A stretch of DNA of 64,000 bases from positions 744,001 to 808,000 of the forward strand of contig NZ_JAGTUK010000001.1 of NCBI RefSeq assembly GCF_018224615.1. Reading direction: 5' to 3'. The DNA is from Microbacterium paraoxydans. Lineage in GTDB: Bacteria > Actinomycetota > Actinomycetes > Actinomycetales > Microbacteriaceae. Under the pieces are notes generated by a model. It was not told where the DNA came from, ran no database searches, and saw only the letters and a list, made by a program, of their open reading frames with translations. Numbering within the stretch: position 1 is the first letter of the stretch; each line of letters opens with the position of its first letter. Positions 63,267 to 64,000 of the stretch are shown piece after piece. A program made the translations under genes and the position numbers.

Positions 63267-64000
63267 TCAGCCGTTCGCGGGCGACGACCCGGAGCCGTCC
63301 GGTCGCTCGTCCGCGACGGTCGTGCGCCCACCGGCGCGCTGCGCGGCCTCCAGACGCTCCGCCTCTTCGCCGCTGATCGCCTCGCCGCGGGCGACGAGCC
63401 CGGCCTGATCCGACAGCGGGATCTGCTTCAGGAACAGCGACAGCAGCAGCGCGAGCGCCACGAACGGCACGAGGTACCAGAACACGGGGGCGAGCGCGTC
63501 GGCGTAGGCGGTGACGATGCCGTCGCGCACCTCGTCCGGCAGGGTGCCGAGCGTCGCCGGGTCGATGGTCGATGCGGCCTGCGACGCCTGGTCGGGCGAG
63601 GCTCCGGCTCCGGCGAACACCCCGAGCAGGTTCTCGGTCAGCCGCGTGGTGAAGATCGTGCCGAACACCGCGACGCCGAGCGAGGCGCCCACCTCGCGGA
63701 AGTAGTTGTTGGTGCTGGTCGCGGTGCCGATCTCGTCCGCGGGGACCGCGTTCTGCACCACCAGCACCACGACCTGCATGATGAGGCCGAGACCCGCGCC
63801 GAACACGAACAGGAACACGCAGATCAGCCAGATGGGCGTGTCGGCCGACAGCGTCGTCATCGCGATCATCGAGAGGCCGGTGACGATCGTCCCGACGATC
63901 GGGTACACCTTGTACTTCCCGGTCTTCGAGATCGCGATGCCCGAGAAGATCGAGGTGCCCATGAGGCCCACCATCATCGGGATCATCAGCAGGCCGGACG
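63267..64000 (-). CDS. MFS drug exporter, DHA2 type (5' partial)
   Basis: The visible 244 or so residues are the C-terminal half of a 14-helix exporter of the EmrB/QacA type: GLLMIPMMVGLMG, GLGLIMQVVVLVVQNAVP and TSTNNYFREVGASLGVAVFGT are family signatures. The N-terminal half continues beyond base 64000. Probably confers efflux of drugs or lipophilic compounds. Confidence 0.88.
   Translation of the reverse strand, partial: SGLLMIPMMVGLMGTSIFSGIAISKTGKYKVYPIVGTIVTGLSMIAMTTLSADTPIWLICVFLFVFGAGLGLIMQVVVLVVQNAVPADEIGTATSTNNYFREVGASLGVAVFGTIFTTRLTENLLGVFAGAGASPDQASQAASTIDPATLGTLPDEVRDGIVTAYADALAPVFWYLVPFVALALLLSLFLKQIPLSDQAGLVARGEAISGEEAERLEAAQRAGGRTTVADERPDGSGSSPANG

Overview
The window is high-GC actinobacterial chromosome. 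It shows a menaquinone/cytochrome c biogenesis neighbourhood, an actinobacterial rpoB-rpoC pair (rpoB starting at TTG), LCP and M23 cell-wall proteins, GTG/TTG starts, and many start codons preceded at 6-7 nt by a TANNNT box. The gene content best fits Microbacteriaceae, Microbacterium or a close relative (inference; no marker was searched).

Layout. 1-11.1 kb: the end of ccsB, a convergent MMPL/YhgE export operon with a divergent TetR gene, menC, a PadR/membrane-protein pair, then menB and menE. 11.1-20.8 kb: a methyltransferase, a two-component system beside a two-gene ABC exporter, ComB-like phosphatase, a DUF3054-like protein, a SprT-like protein, a TPR-like protein, a spermidine-synthase-like protein and an LCP ligase. 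20.9-27.4 kb: a CUT1 sugar ABC transporter, GH3 glycosidase and RpiR regulator read as one operon, facing a PfkB kinase; an amino-sugar or wall-fragment scavenging unit is the simplest reading. 27.5-33.1 kb: a complete oligopeptide ABC operon. 33.1-40.8 kb: promoter, rpoB, rpoC and a strong terminator. 40.8-47.5 kb: a second PfkB kinase, tRNA-Tyr, a lipoprotein, an FBP-type zinc-finger protein, an enoyl-CoA hydratase, a membrane protein, an inositol-monophosphatase-like enzyme, a secreted M23 peptidase, tRNA-Thr and tRNA-Met.

Directly after tRNA-Met the character changes. From about 47.5 to 59.1 kb GC content is visibly lower (sampled 60-base lines give 57% and 48%, against 70% in a sampled core line) and the genes look like a defence or mobile island. 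They are: two paralogous multi-HTH proteins at the two ends, a protein kinase overlapping a TPR protein, a HEPN-like abortive-infection-type protein, a membrane-helix protein paired with a protein carrying an Asn/Val-rich (amyloid-like) motif, a 1278-residue YobI-like P-loop NTPase with membrane segments, and an SSB-like protein. No integrase or att duplication was found. Beyond it (59.1-61.4 kb) lie a small core-like gene, a secreted protein with a bacteriocin-like C-terminus followed by a small basic protein, and a frameshifted Cys/His-rich remnant of a type common in actinobacterial mobile elements. The core resumes with a CPBP protease, small hypotheticals and the end of a DHA2-type MFS exporter cut by the window edge.

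The strongest candidates for an undescribed system are the kinase-TPR pair, the adjacent membrane-protein/Asn-motif pair with the YobI NTPase, and the fusion of a dead ABC ATPase domain to the MMPL exporter.
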